This document shows, one piece after another, positions 1-8,680 of a DNA stretch of 64,000 bases. Positions within the stretch are counted from its first letter, which is position 1. Each line of letters starts with the position of its first letter. The DNA is from DAIPXZ01 sp036782995 (GTDB taxonomy: Bacteria > Bacillota > Clostridia > Saccharofermentanales > Saccharofermentanaceae), in the NCBI GenBank assembly GCA_036782995.1, contig DAIPXZ010000003.1, forward strand, positions 143,535 through 207,534. The letters are read 5' to 3'. The translations under genes and the position numbers were made by a program. The notes under the pieces are model-generated. The model was not told the origin of the DNA and ran no database searches. It was given only the letters and a program-made list of their open reading frames with translations.

Positions 1-1005
1 AGTGTATATATGGGAAACGGAGACGGACTTTTCGTTTCCGAAGCATGCGAATTTAAGCGCTCGTTTTTAGAATTTCGTTCCACAGTCGCTTGTATCACCA
101 ATATCGATTACGATCATGTAGATTGCTATAAAGATATTGACGAAGTTATCGAAGCATTTGCGAAATTTTCGGAAAAGATTACCCCGAATGGATATCTTGT
201 CGTATCTGCAAATGATAAGAATATTGAGAAGGCACTTTCATTAATGCCCGCATACCGCGAAGCTCTCTCTCTTCCGATGCCGACTGTCATCACGACGGGT
301 GTCGAAGGTGAGCTTTCCGATGATTTCACTAAAGAACCAGATTTCTATGCGACGCATGTCGTTTTTGAAAATGGCTTAGCGCACTTTGATGTTATGCATG
401 ATGGCAAGCTTTTCACGCATATCGAATTGAAAATCCCGGGAACACATAATGTGCGCAACGCCTTGAATGCGATAGCTTGTGCCTCGTTGCTCGGTGCTTC
501 GCCAAAGGCGGCGCATGATGCATTGGCATCTTTTACCGGCGCTGACGGACGATTCACCTACAAGGGTATTTATCACGGCGCGGCCATCATTACAGATTAT
601 GCACATCATCCGAGTGCGACCAAGGCAACATTGGAAGCGGCTTCAAATATGGATTTCAAACATATATGGGTGGTCTATCAGCCATTGACATATAATCGAG
701 TGGAGGCTCTTTTCAATGACTACGTAGCGGCATTAGTGCCTTGCGAACGTGTACTCTTTTCAGAAATATTCACGGACCGCGAGAATGTTGAAAACCAGAA
801 GATTTCGTCGAAAGACATCGTTGCTTCCATCAATGAACAAGGTGGAAACGCAGAGTTTTTTGCTTCAAAGGAAGACATCATAGAAGCCTTGAATGCATGC
901 GTTCACGAAGGCGATTTGATATTGATTCTCGGACCGGAAGATATTCGCGCATTGGGCGACCGTCTGGCCGCTATCGAAAAAGAAAAAGCTGGAGTTTCTG
1001 TATGA
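1..1005 (+). CDS. murC: UDP-N-acetylmuramate--L-alanine ligase (MurC), 3' part
   Basis: This is a Mur ligase that adds L-alanine to UDP-MurNAc in cytoplasmic peptidoglycan precursor synthesis. The frame is open to the window edge, so the N-terminal P-loop part is missing. What remains are the central-domain motifs (FVSEACEFKRSFLEF, then TNIDYDHVDCYKD, typical of MurC and Mpl) and the C-terminal ligase domain with GRFTYKG, DYAHHPSATKATL and the MurC-like VYQPLTYNRVEALF. The late glycine motif reads GPEDI instead of the more usual GAGD. The stop overlaps the next ATG (ATGA), so the two are translationally coupled. Mpl is the main alternative. I prefer MurC because of the VYQP-x-TYNR block. Confidence 0.85.
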   Translation, partial: SVYMGNGDGLFVSEACEFKRSFLEFRSTVACITNIDYDHVDCYKDIDEVIEAFAKFSEKITPNGYLVVSANDKNIEKALSLMPAYREALSLPMPTVITTGVEGELSDDFTKEPDFYATHVVFENGLAHFDVMHDGKLFTHIELKIPGTHNVRNALNAIACASLLGASPKAAHDALASFTGADGRFTYKGIYHGAAIITDYAHHPSATKATLEAASNMDFKHIWVVYQPLTYNRVEALFNDYVAALVPCERVLFSEIFTDRENVENQKISSKDIVASINEQGGNAEFFASKEDIIEALNACVHEGDLILILGPEDIRALGDRLAAIEKEKAGVSV

Positions 1006-2552
1006 GAAAAGGAAGCACTTTGCAAAAAATCGCATGGGCTTTTCTTGCTATGTCTTTTTTGTGCATGGTGTTAACACTTGTCTCCGGGATTGTCCCGAGC
1101 ATAGAATCGTCTGACGTTCATGTAATTTGCCTTGAAGACGAAGGCGATTCTTTTCCTCGAATGGATTACCAAATACTTTTTTCGAATGCCGATATAGAAG
1201 CTCATTTCTATGCCAATCGACAATGGTCGGCTGATGACATCCGTGCCAAGGTGACGAAGCTGTGCGAAAAGGAAGGGGCCACGAGTGTCGTTTTATTCGC
1301 TAAGGGTGAAAATGCCTATGCAGCGCTTGAGGCTGCTGTTGATAATTCGATGGTAAGTGATGTGATATTGCTTTCGCCGGTTTTCGACGAAAATGCGAAT
1401 ATGGACCGTTTTGGAATGAATCAACCGAGTGCATCTGTGGCCGTTTTTGACGGCGGATTACCCTATGCCCATTCGCTTTATGAGCGCCTTTCGGGTGAAG
1501 ATACGTTATTTACTCGCGGTATCCAATATCAGGGACTCTTCAGCACGGAATGCTTTATTTCGCCGGATGCGACCCGTTATCTATCCGTGACTGACATGGT
1601 GGGTAATGCGACGATTGCTTCAGATTTTCACGTGGAAAATCCTGTCGTGCAAACGCAAATCTACGACTATTTGCAGCATTATATCAACGAGGAGACCTCC
1701 TCCTCGCGACCGACATTTTGGTATTGGATGGGGAAGACCACTGGCGTTTTCTTTGGCATTATTGGCATTCTTCTTTTTGCGGCCACAGTACCTAAGCCAA
1801 AGAAACGAACAGACGATGCTTCTGGTTCTCGTGCGGATTCACCGACAACAGATGCACCGGCTGCCGTGACACAAGGGCGGCCAGTGCTCAAAACGCGCCC
1901 GATTTCAGAGAAGTACGCGGCCAAATGTATGCATTGTTTTTGGTTTTCCTTATTACTTTCATTTCTGTTCGGCTGCTTGAGCGTGGTTGCGTTACTGATT
2001 GATGTGCGATTCGCCAAACTATCGGTACTTTGTGGTGTTGCATTACCCATCTGGTTTTGCGCGTTGATGTCTTGGAAATACATGACGGGCAAATCCGAGA
2101 AGAGAAGAGTAAGTCGTAACACGATGATTACGACCTTGATGTTGATTTTTACTATCCTTTCGTTGTGGCTAATAAATTCCGTATTGTGGAGTGATGCTTG
2201 GACTGTCATGCAAGGCGCGATTACCATTATCATCGTTACAATTGTTTCTATTTTCCTTTTTATTGGAACATGGGTATTAATGCGCATCGACACCAAAATG
2301 GACCCGATTTGTGCGGGTACCGGCGTATTCCGAGCCCGAAAATTTATTGCCGTTCGCTTTGTACCGTTCGTGCCAGTTTTGCTTTTCTCGGTTATAATAG
2401 ATAAAGGTGCGAGCTTCTTTGACATGATATCGTTGATGTTATTGATTTGTGTTATCGATTTTCTTCGAATCTTTATTCACAACCAAAGCTCGAAAGAAGC
2501 GTTCGCAGCATTTACCTATGCAGGGCTTTTCTTTATGATTATGCTTTTCTAA
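1002..2552 (+). CDS. Polytopic membrane protein with extracytoplasmic domain, unknown function
   Basis: I do not recognise a named family. The protein has 516 residues from the ATG that overlaps the murC stop. A signal-anchor helix (about residues 10-30) is followed by a roughly 220-residue soluble domain, a second helix (about 248-268), a charged Thr/Pro-rich linker and about six further hydrophobic helices to the C-terminus. The soluble domain has an alternating strand-helix feel (VVLFAKGENAYAALEAA, then VILLSPVF) reminiscent of an alpha/beta hydrolase. The position where a G-x-S-x-G nucleophile elbow would be expected reads AKGEN, so I see no catalytic serine. Coupling to murC suggests a cell-envelope role, by inference only. 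Confidence 0.6.
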   Translation: MRKGSTLQKIAWAFLAMSFLCMVLTLVSGIVPSIESSDVHVICLEDEGDSFPRMDYQILFSNADIEAHFYANRQWSADDIRAKVTKLCEKEGATSVVLFAKGENAYAALEAAVDNSMVSDVILLSPVFDENANMDRFGMNQPSASVAVFDGGLPYAHSLYERLSGEDTLFTRGIQYQGLFSTECFISPDATRYLSVTDMVGNATIASDFHVENPVVQTQIYDYLQHYINEETSSSRPTFWYWMGKTTGVFFGIIGILLFAATVPKPKKRTDDASGSRADSPTTDAPAAVTQGRPVLKTRPISEKYAAKCMHCFWFSLLLSFLFGCLSVVALLIDVRFAKLSVLCGVALPIWFCALMSWKYMTGKSEKRRVSRNTMITTLMLIFTILSLWLINSVLWSDAWTVMQGAITIIIVTIVSIFLFIGTWVLMRIDTKMDPICAGTGVFRARKFIAVRFVPFVPVLLFSVIIDKGASFFDMISLMLLICVIDFLRIFIHNQSSKEAFAAFTYAGLFFMIMLF

Positions 2553-2566
2553 GAGGGGGTAGCCAC

Positions 2567-3574
2567 ATGTCGTCGACAATCAAGGATGTTGCCAAGATGG
2601 CCGGTGTTTCGATCTCAACAGTATCGAAATATATCAACGGTGGAAATGTTTTGGAGGAGAATCGCTTGTCCATAGAGAAAGCGGTAAATGACCTTCAATA
2701 CCAGGTCAACACAGTAGCGCGTGGCATGAAAACCCGTAAGACAATGGCAGTCGGTGTTTTAATCCCGAGCTTGGCGGATTACTATGGCGTTTCGATTCTT
2801 ACATCGATTGACCAAGAGCTCTATAACGCGGGATACAGCACCATGATTTGTGATTATTCGCAGACAGATCCGTCTGGCGCGAAGGATAAAATAGATTTTC
2901 TTTTGAACAAACAAGTCGACGGAATTATCATGCAGCCGATTAATTTGAAGGCCTCCGATGTTGAGCGCGCACAGAAAGAGGGCACGCCAATCGTTTTTGT
3001 TGATATGGACGCACCGACGACGCAATTTGATTCCGTCACAATCGATAACGCGGATATTACCTATAAGATTACCAAGCACTTGATTGAATATGGTCATAAC
3101 AGAATCGGTCTCATCGGCGGTTTCGAAGGCGTAAGCACCACGGATGATCGTGTCGACGGATATGTGACCGCGCTAAAGGAAGCTGGTCTTACCGTGGATA
3201 AATCATTGCTACAATTAGAAAGCATTTCCGAAGAATGCGGTTATTGCGGACTAAAGAATCTATGGACGATGGAGAATCGGCCGACTGCCGTTTTCACCAC
3301 CGGTAACGATTTGACAACGGGCGCATTGATGTATGCAAATGAAAAGCACATTCGTATTCCGGATGATTTATCCTTTGTTGGATTTGAAAACCAAACCATT
3401 GCACGAATCTATAATCCGAATCTGACGATTGGTATTCAGCCGATTCGAAAGATCGGACAAAATAGTGCGAAAATGCTTATCGAACGCATGAATAACGAAT
3501 ATGACGGACCGGCGCGAAACGTCCGATTGAAGGCCGTCATTGATTATGGTGCATCGGTTAAAAAACTCTCTTGA
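2567..3574 (+). CDS. LacI-family transcriptional regulator
   Basis: DNA-binding repressor or activator of 335 residues. The N-terminal helix-turn-helix is unmistakable (TIKDVAKMAGVSISTVSKYING), followed by the hinge and a periplasmic-binding-protein-like effector domain (GVLIPSLADYYG, QVDGIIMQP, DDLSFVGFEN, TIGIQPIRKIG). The chosen start has the spacer-matched ribosome site AGAGGGGGT. A longer frame upstream overlaps the preceding gene and is unlikely. No sugar-utilisation genes lie next to it, so the effector cannot be guessed. The -35 element of the ribosomal L21 promoter overlaps its stop codon. Confidence 0.9.
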   Translation: MSSTIKDVAKMAGVSISTVSKYINGGNVLEENRLSIEKAVNDLQYQVNTVARGMKTRKTMAVGVLIPSLADYYGVSILTSIDQELYNAGYSTMICDYSQTDPSGAKDKIDFLLNKQVDGIIMQPINLKASDVERAQKEGTPIVFVDMDAPTTQFDSVTIDNADITYKITKHLIEYGHNRIGLIGGFEGVSTTDDRVDGYVTALKEAGLTVDKSLLQLESISEECGYCGLKNLWTMENRPTAVFTTGNDLTTGALMYANEKHIRIPDDLSFVGFENQTIARIYNPNLTIGIQPIRKIGQNSAKMLIERMNNEYDGPARNVRLKAVIDYGASVKKLS

Positions 3575-3599
3575 CGTATGGAATTCAACGTGTTATTCT
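3571..3599 (+). promoter_or_regulatory. Sigma-A promoter for rplU operon
   Basis: TTGACG at 3571-3576 and TATTCT at 3594-3599 are separated by exactly 17 bp. The -35 box overlaps the stop codon of the LacI gene. Confidence 0.7.
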
Positions 3600-3605
3600 A
3601 CCACG

Positions 3606-3704
3606 GTGACCGCATGTGCCGGGCTATTTGAAATGCGCATTTTTTACGAAATGCGATGCCTTGGGTGATACAGCGAGACTGGAAGAACAGGAGGAAAACA
3701 ATTC
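3606..3704 (+). promoter_or_regulatory. Candidate ribosomal protein L21 leader
   Basis: About 100 bp lie between the promoter and rplU, rich in short self-complementary segments (for example the two AATGCG copies flanking a T-run near 3631-3655, and CCGGGC/GCCTTGGG). Structured L21 leaders that allow autoregulation are known in Firmicutes at this position. I assign it by position and structure potential, not by a checked covariance match. The strong Shine-Dalgarno AGGAGG lies at the 3' end. Confidence 0.5.
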
Positions 3705-4010
3705 ATGTATGCAGTTATTTTGACAGGCGGCAAGCAATATAAGGTTGCTGTCGGAGAAGAAGTCTTCATCGAGAAACTGGAAGGCGAGGCTGGCGAGAGT
3801 GTTACTTTCGATCAAGTATTAGCAATTGCTGATGACGCAGGAATGAAGGCAGGTGCTGATTTGAAGGCAACTGTTACTGGCGAAATCGTAAAGCAGGGTA
3901 AGGCGAAGAAGATTGTCGTATTTAAGTACAAGGCGAAGAAGGGCTATCGTAATAAGAATGGCCACAGACAGCCTTATACCAGAGTTCGCATTACAGCAAT
4001 TAATGCTTAA
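3705..4010 (+). CDS. rplU: 50S ribosomal protein L21
   Basis: Ribosomal large-subunit protein of 101 residues, the usual family length. It starts MYAVILTGGKQYKV and ends with the L21 signature KKGYRNKNGHRQPYTRVRI, which contacts 23S rRNA. It is first in the conserved Firmicute operon rplU-prp-rpmA-obgE, 22 bp ahead of prp. Confidence 0.98.
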   Translation: MYAVILTGGKQYKVAVGEEVFIEKLEGEAGESVTFDQVLAIADDAGMKAGADLKATVTGEIVKQGKAKKIVVFKYKAKKGYRNKNGHRQPYTRVRITAINA

Positions 4011-4032
4011 TCAACGTGAAGGTGACTTGTAA

Positions 4033-4395
4033 GTGATACATGTTACGATTTGGAAGAATCGCGAAGACGAAATTACAGGATTTTCTGTAGAGGGTCACAG
4101 CGGGTATGAGGAATCCGGTAAGGATATCATTTGTGCTTCCGTATCGACATTGTTTTACACCGCGGTGAATGCGCTCGAGGATCAGCTCGGCTGGAAGGAT
4201 TGTTACCGAATAATTGATGGTGATACTCCATTTACAGAAGTGAAGATGAGAGAGATTGTATCCGCCGAAGAGAAACAGATTTCCGCAATCATTTTCCGAA
4301 CAATATGTATCGGACTTACTTCATTACAAGAACAAGTGAATGAAGAATATGGCGGGAAATACTTACAAGTAAAGACAAAGAAGAAATCACACTGA
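4033..4395 (+). CDS. prp: Ribosomal-processing cysteine protease Prp
   Basis: A 120-residue YsxB/Prp protease that trims the N-terminal extension of ribosomal protein L27, a step needed for 50S function in Firmicutes. The family's histidine and cysteine are visible: GHSGYEESGKDIICAS contains the catalytic His about residue 22 and Cys about residue 34. The start is GTG with AAGGTGAC upstream. It lies between rplU and rpmA, as in Bacillus and Staphylococcus. Its substrate, with an intact cleavage motif, is the next gene. Confidence 0.93.
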   Translation: MIHVTIWKNREDEITGFSVEGHSGYEESGKDIICASVSTLFYTAVNALEDQLGWKDCYRIIDGDTPFTEVKMREIVSAEEKQISAIIFRTICIGLTSLQEQVNEEYGGKYLQVKTKKKSH

Positions 4396-4409
4396 ATGGA
4401 GGTGTAACA

Positions 4410-4691
4410 ATGCTTAAGATGAATTTACAACTCTTCGCTCATAAGAAGGGAATGGGTTCGACAAAGAATGGTCGTGACTCGCAATCGAAGCGTCTCGGTG
4501 CAAAGAAGGGCGATGGACAGCCTGTTATCGCTGGTAATATCTTGGTAAGACAACGTGGCACAAAGATTCACCCTGGTACGAACGTAGGTATCGGTTCTGA
4601 CGATACTTTGTATTCTCGTGTCGATGGATGCGTGAAGTACGAGCGTATGGGACGTGACAAGAAGAAGGTTAGCGTTTATCCTGCTGAGTAA
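4410..4691 (+). CDS. rpmA: 50S ribosomal protein L27 with cleavable N-terminal extension
   Basis: Ribosomal protein of 93 residues. The N-terminus reads MLKMNLQLFAHKKGMGSTKNG: the LQLF/A motif at residues 6-10 is the Prp cleavage site, and the mature protein would begin AHKKG. The mature N-terminal tail reaches the peptidyl-transferase centre in bacterial ribosomes. The rest (DSQSKRLGAKKGDGQPV, GNILVRQRGTKIHPG) is standard L27. The ribosome site is GGAGGTG. Confidence 0.98.
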   Translation: MLKMNLQLFAHKKGMGSTKNGRDSQSKRLGAKKGDGQPVIAGNILVRQRGTKIHPGTNVGIGSDDTLYSRVDGCVKYERMGRDKKKVSVYPAE

Positions 4692-4729
4692 TCAGTATTG
4701 GATGACGCGACAATAATCGATAGAACAAT

Positions 4730-4773
4730 GGGCCTATCCTGATAATCACGTATTATCGGTAGGTCCTTTTTCG
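4730..4773 (+). terminator. Intrinsic terminator after rpmA
   Basis: The imperfect inverted repeat GGGCCTATCCTGATAAT / ATTATCGGTAGGTCC is followed by CTTTTTC. It separates the ribosomal genes from obgE, which must then rely on readthrough or its own promoter. Confidence 0.75.
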
Positions 4774-4809
4774 TAACACAACAGTTTTGAAAGATAAAGG
4801 GAGAACAAA

Positions 4810-6078
4810 ATGTTTATTGATCATGCCAAGATTCATATCAAGGCCGGCGACGGCGGTAACGGAATGGTTTCATTTCATACCGAGAAATATGTTACAAACG
4901 GTGGCCCGGATGGCGGTGACGGCGGAAAAGGCGGCGATGTCATTATGGAAGCCACGGATGAATTGTCGACGCTTCACATGTTTCGTTTTAAGAAGAAGTT
5001 TGTCGCCGGTGATGGTGAAAAAGGCATGAACCGTAAAATGTACGGTAGAGGTGCAGATGACTTGGTGATTCCCGTACCCGTTGGCACGGTAGTGACGGAT
5101 TGTGAAACTGGAAAGGTGATTGCGGATTTTGCCGATAATGGGCAACGTCAGATAATCGCTAAGGGTGGCCGTGGTGGACAGGGTAATATTCATTACTCGA
5201 ACTCCATACGTCAAGCCCCAAATTTCGCTCGGGCAGGTATCCCGGGTGAGGAATTCGATTTGCAAGTTGAATTAAAGCTCATCGCTGATGTTGGACTTGT
5301 TGGTTTTCCTAATGCCGGCAAATCAACACTTCTCTCTGTCATCTCCGGAGCGAAACCGAAAATTGCGAATTACCCATTTACTACCATTGAACCGATGCTC
5401 GGTGTCGTAGCCATCGACGATTTTAGTTTTGTTGTGGCTGATATTCCTGGAATTATCGAAGGTGCTCATACCGGCGCCGGTCTCGGACATGACTTCCTAC
5501 GTCATGTCGAAAGAACACGTCTTTTGATTCACGTTGTCGACATTTCGGCAGAGGATGGCCGTGATCCGATTTCGGACTTTGACCAGATTAACGAGGAATT
5601 GGCAAAATTCAATCCGCTTTTGGAACTGCGACCGCAAATTGTAGCGGCGAATAAGATTGATCAGGCGGATGAGGAGACTATTGCTTCTTTTCGAGCAGAA
5701 ATGGAAAAACGCGGATATGATGTGGTTTTCATGAGTGCAGCCATCGCCGAAGGAACCAAAGAGCTAGTGCAATTGGTCGCACGTAAGCTAGCGGCATTGC
5801 CGAGGACGATTTTGACGGAAGAGACAAAGGAAGAAACAATCTATACTTATGAACCGAAGGAGAAGTTCACAATTCGGGTCGAAAACAATTGCTACAATGT
5901 GGAGGGTAATTGGATTAAGGTGGTTTCGGAGTCGACTAACTTCGATGATCCCGATTCTTTGGCCTATTTCCAGCGTACAATCCGCAAGAATGGTGTCATC
6001 GATGCACTTGAGAAAGCGGGTATTCAGGAAGGTGACTTAGTTCGCATGTATGAACTGGAATTTGAATTCATTCGATAA
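4810..6078 (+). CDS. obgE: GTPase Obg/CgtA
   Basis: Essential ribosome-assembly and stress GTPase of 422 residues. Three domains are visible: the glycine-rich Obg fold (about 1-158, with GDGGNG and GGPDGGDGGKGGDV), the G domain (G1 GFPNAGKS, G2/G3 TTIEP and DIPGIIEGAH, G4 NKID, G5 SAA) and a C-terminal OCT domain (about 345-422) as found in Firmicute Obg proteins. Start by AAAGGGAG before ATG. Placement downstream of rpmA is canonical. Confidence 0.97.
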   Translation: MFIDHAKIHIKAGDGGNGMVSFHTEKYVTNGGPDGGDGGKGGDVIMEATDELSTLHMFRFKKKFVAGDGEKGMNRKMYGRGADDLVIPVPVGTVVTDCETGKVIADFADNGQRQIIAKGGRGGQGNIHYSNSIRQAPNFARAGIPGEEFDLQVELKLIADVGLVGFPNAGKSTLLSVISGAKPKIANYPFTTIEPMLGVVAIDDFSFVVADIPGIIEGAHTGAGLGHDFLRHVERTRLLIHVVDISAEDGRDPISDFDQINEELAKFNPLLELRPQIVAANKIDQADEETIASFRAEMEKRGYDVVFMSAAIAEGTKELVQLVARKLAALPRTILTEETKEETIYTYEPKEKFTIRVENNCYNVEGNWIKVVSESTNFDDPDSLAYFQRTIRKNGVIDALEKAGIQEGDLVRMYELEFEFIR

Positions 6079-6187
6079 TTTGTTTCCATTTTGTACAGAA
6101 TGCTCGCAATTCATTTACAAATATGCCATAGTTTTTCCTTTATCTATCGATATAAAGAAATCAGATAAAACAAAGGAGGACAGATTA

Positions 6188-6346
6188 ATGGGACAGTTTG
6201 TTTGTGACTTATGTGGTTATGTCTATGATCCGGCAGTCGGTGATCCCGATAGCGGCATCGCTCCCGGAACGGCATTCGAGGATCTACCAGATGATTGGTC
6301 ATGTCCCGTATGCGGAGCTTCAAAAGAATCTTTTTCCCAAATGTGA
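6188..6346 (+). CDS. Rubredoxin
   Basis: A 52-residue one-iron electron carrier of the cytoplasm, typical of anaerobes (oxygen and peroxide detoxification, redox shuttling). Both iron-binding loops are present: CDLCGY and CPVCGA, with YDPAVGDPDSGIAPGTAFEDLPDDWSC between them. The start is chosen at the ATG preceded by AAAGGAGGA. A longer in-frame extension upstream runs back into obgE and lacks support. It appears monocistronic, flanked by a strong terminator. Confidence 0.95.
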   Translation: MGQFVCDLCGYVYDPAVGDPDSGIAPGTAFEDLPDDWSCPVCGASKESFSQM

Positions 6347-6401
6347 GTTGTGAGTTTCTCTTAGTTTTGGGGTTTGTAATAAGATTAAAGTCAGAAAAGA
6401 C

Positions 6402-6441
6402 AAGAAAGTGGCCTTCGTTATTATTAACGAAGGCTTTCTTT
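6402..6441. terminator. Bidirectional terminator (rubredoxin / DUF4364)
   Basis: A perfect 10-bp stem GCCTTCGTTA / TAACGAAGGC with loop TTAT is flanked by A-rich and T-rich arms (AAGAAAG and TTTCTTTT). It works on paper in both directions between the two convergent genes. Confidence 0.85.
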
Positions 6442-6444
6442 TGT

Positions 6445-6993
6445 TCATTTCTCACACATCGTGCGCAATACACGCTCGTACATTTCAACTGTGTTTTCTT
6501 GCCAACGGCTAACAATAGATTCCGCTTCGTTTTGTGTCGGAACGGAGAAGGTCATGTCTAAAAGGGCATTATGGTTTTCAAGGAGCAATATGTGAACCAT
6601 AAAGGCACCAGCTCCATCCGGTTCCCATTTGCCGATGACTGTATTTGCTTTCTCTGTGACCTTGTTCCAGGATGTGGCTGCGGACGAGAGGTAAGAGCGA
6701 ATACCTGATGGCATGGTAGGTAGGGCACGATTCAATATAGAGAGACCTTCGGGTGTGATATCGCAGGTTTCAACGACTTTACCATTCGAGTCGGTACGTA
6801 TTTCGTCTTTGCGAACGGATTCAATCAATAAATGGTCGGATTTTAGAGCTTGCTTCGCTTCGGAAAAGAGAAAATAGTCCATATAAAGAGATTCCAACGC
6901 GCAGTTCATCAAGAGCGTGGAAGGCATATTATGTGTCTTTGAAAGAATGAAGAGGATGATTAATTTTGCGTTTGGTAGGTCATTCGTTGCCAA
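6445..6993 (-). CDS. DUF4364 family protein (winged-helix-like)
   Basis: A 182-residue protein matching what I know of the DUF4364 family of Clostridia. The N-terminus (LIILFILSKTHNMPSTLL) resembles the first helix of a winged-helix domain. The middle shows ITPEGLSILNRA, a common wing segment, and the C-terminus is an alpha/beta domain. It is probably a DNA-associated regulator, but its function is unknown. The start is TTG with AAGGAG upstream on the minus strand. A possible TATAAT for this gene lies at 7023-7028. Confidence 0.7.
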   Translation of the reverse strand: MATNDLPNAKLIILFILSKTHNMPSTLLMNCALESLYMDYFLFSEAKQALKSDHLLIESVRKDEIRTDSNGKVVETCDITPEGLSILNRALPTMPSGIRSYLSSAATSWNKVTEKANTVIGKWEPDGAGAFMVHILLLENHNALLDMTFSVPTQNEAESIVSRWQENTVEMYERVLRTMCEK

Positions 6994-7120
6994 AGTCGTA
7001 ATCTCCTTAAGTTTGTTTATTCATTATAGCGTGTTTTGCTCGTTCAAACATGCCGGGTAAAGAAATTGCTTCATAACGAAGTAAAAAAGTTGCTTAAGCG
7101 TTTCCCTTTTTTTCAATCAA

Positions 7121-7129
7121 TGCTATACT
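7121..7129 (+). promoter_or_regulatory. Extended -10 promoter of pgi
   Basis: TGCTATACT (TGn followed by TATACT) lies about 50 bp before the pgi start. No good -35 hexamer is visible, as is usual for extended -10 promoters. Confidence 0.5.
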
Positions 7130-7177
7130 ACTTCAAGGCGCAGAAGCGCACTGGAAATATTTATTACGAGGTGCCAA

Positions 7178-8530
7178 ATGATTAAGCTTGATACGAAAAA
7201 TCTTATGTCCTTTATTGATGAAAGTCAAATTGAAAGAATGGAACCGCAAGTAAAGCTTGCACACGATATGCTTCATAAGAAGAACGGTCCGGGAAATGAT
7301 TTCTTGGGTTGGTTGGATTTGCCTTCGAATTATGATAAAGATGAATTCGCTCGTATTCGTAAAGCAGCTGCTCAAATCCGCAGAGACACCGATATTTTGG
7401 TAGTTATCGGAATTGGTGGCTCTTATCTCGGCGCACGTGCCGCAATTGAGCTTCTACAACATTCCTTTGCCAATATTGCTCCGAAGAGAATCCGTAAATC
7501 ACCAATGGTTTTCTTCTGCGGTAATTCCTTAAGTGCTACATATCTCTCTGATTTGATGCAGCTTTTGGAAGGCAAGCGCGTATCTTTGAATATTATTTCG
7601 AAGTCGGGTACGACCACAGAGCCAGCAATCGCTTTCCGTATTTTGCGTAACTATATGGAAAAGCGTTACGGTAAGGAAGAAGCACGTCGTCGTATTTATG
7701 CGACTACTGATAAGGCTCGTGGAGCGTTGAAGACTTTAAGTGACAAGGAAGGCTATGAGTCTTTTGTTGTTCCTGATGATGTCGGCGGTCGTTTCTCCGT
7801 TTTGACGGCTGTTGGTCTTCTCCCTATTGCTGTTGCCGGTATCGATATTAAGGATATGATGCGCGGCGCGAAGGATGCGATGAAGCTTTATAAGAAGGCT
7901 TCTATTGCAGAAAATCCATGCTACCAATATGCGGCGGCACGAAATTGTCTCCTCCGTTCCGGCTATTCAACTGAAATCATGGTCAATTATGAGCCTTCTT
8001 TCCACTACATGACAGAATGGTGGAAGCAATTGTTCGGAGAATCCGAAGGAAAAGATGGTCGTGGAATTTTCCCGGCGGGCGTGGATAACACAACAGATCT
8101 TCACTCCATGGGTCAATATATCCAAGACGGACAACGTATGCTTTTCGAGACGGTTGTCGAAATTGATAAGGCACGTGTTTCTTTCGAAATTCCGAATGAT
8201 GAGACGAATATGGATGGCTTGAACTTCCTTTCCGGTATGGATATGAACGAAGTAAATAAGCGTGCAATGCAGGGAACGGTACTTGCTCATGTAGATGGTA
8301 AGGTACCGAACATGATTATTCATGTTCCTGAGCTTACGGCTTATTGGTTCGGTCAATTAGTATTCTTCTTTGAGAAGGCATGCGGCATTTCCGGATATTT
8401 GAGTGCTGTTAATCCGTTCAATCAGCCAGGTGTCGAAGCATATAAGAAGAATATGTTCGCTCTCTTGGGAAAACCGGGTTATGAGGCTCAAAAGGCAGAG
8501 CTCGAAGCTCGTTTAACTGGCAAGGAGTAA
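7178..8530 (+). CDS. pgi: Glucose-6-phosphate isomerase
   Basis: Cytoplasmic glycolytic enzyme interconverting glucose-6-P and fructose-6-P. It has 450 residues, the typical size of the shorter Firmicute form. Motifs: VVIGIGGSYLGARAA (SIS fold phosphate loop), ISKSGTTTEPA, the PGI signature VGGRFSVLTAVGLLPIAVAGID, EGKDGRGIFP and the C-terminal active-site region NPFNQPGVEAYKKNMF with its lysine. Start by GAGGTG before ATG. It is monocistronic by its own promoter and a following hairpin, and it pairs functionally with the ROK glucokinase at the other end of the window. Confidence 0.98.
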   Translation: MIKLDTKNLMSFIDESQIERMEPQVKLAHDMLHKKNGPGNDFLGWLDLPSNYDKDEFARIRKAAAQIRRDTDILVVIGIGGSYLGARAAIELLQHSFANIAPKRIRKSPMVFFCGNSLSATYLSDLMQLLEGKRVSLNIISKSGTTTEPAIAFRILRNYMEKRYGKEEARRRIYATTDKARGALKTLSDKEGYESFVVPDDVGGRFSVLTAVGLLPIAVAGIDIKDMMRGAKDAMKLYKKASIAENPCYQYAAARNCLLRSGYSTEIMVNYEPSFHYMTEWWKQLFGESEGKDGRGIFPAGVDNTTDLHSMGQYIQDGQRMLFETVVEIDKARVSFEIPNDETNMDGLNFLSGMDMNEVNKRAMQGTVLAHVDGKVPNMIIHVPELTAYWFGQLVFFFEKACGISGYLSAVNPFNQPGVEAYKKNMFALLGKPGYEAQKAELEARLTGKE

Positions 8531-8557
8531 TTTCATTTTTATTTCGCGATTATAATG

Positions 8558-8592
8558 AGAGCCCGTTTGTTGCTTGCGAACGGGCTCTCTCA
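8558..8592 (+). terminator. Hairpin after pgi
   Basis: The inverted repeat GAGAGCCCGTT / AACGGGCTCTC has an 11-nt loop. It is followed by TCACC, not a T-run, so it could be a weak terminator or a 3'-end stabiliser. Confidence 0.5.
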
Positions 8593-8680
8593 CCGCTATA
8601 GAAATTTGGCTGTATGGGATAATTTTCGGGTGAGTGCCCGCGTTTGGTCGTTTGATTCGTTTGGAGGAGGCAGTGAAACA

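Noticed and set aside
1679..2425. Long open frame on the minus strand (248 codons) inside the membrane protein gene
   Set aside because: It lies entirely antisense to a gene with a clear start, signal anchor and helices, and its own translation shows no domain. A shadow frame.
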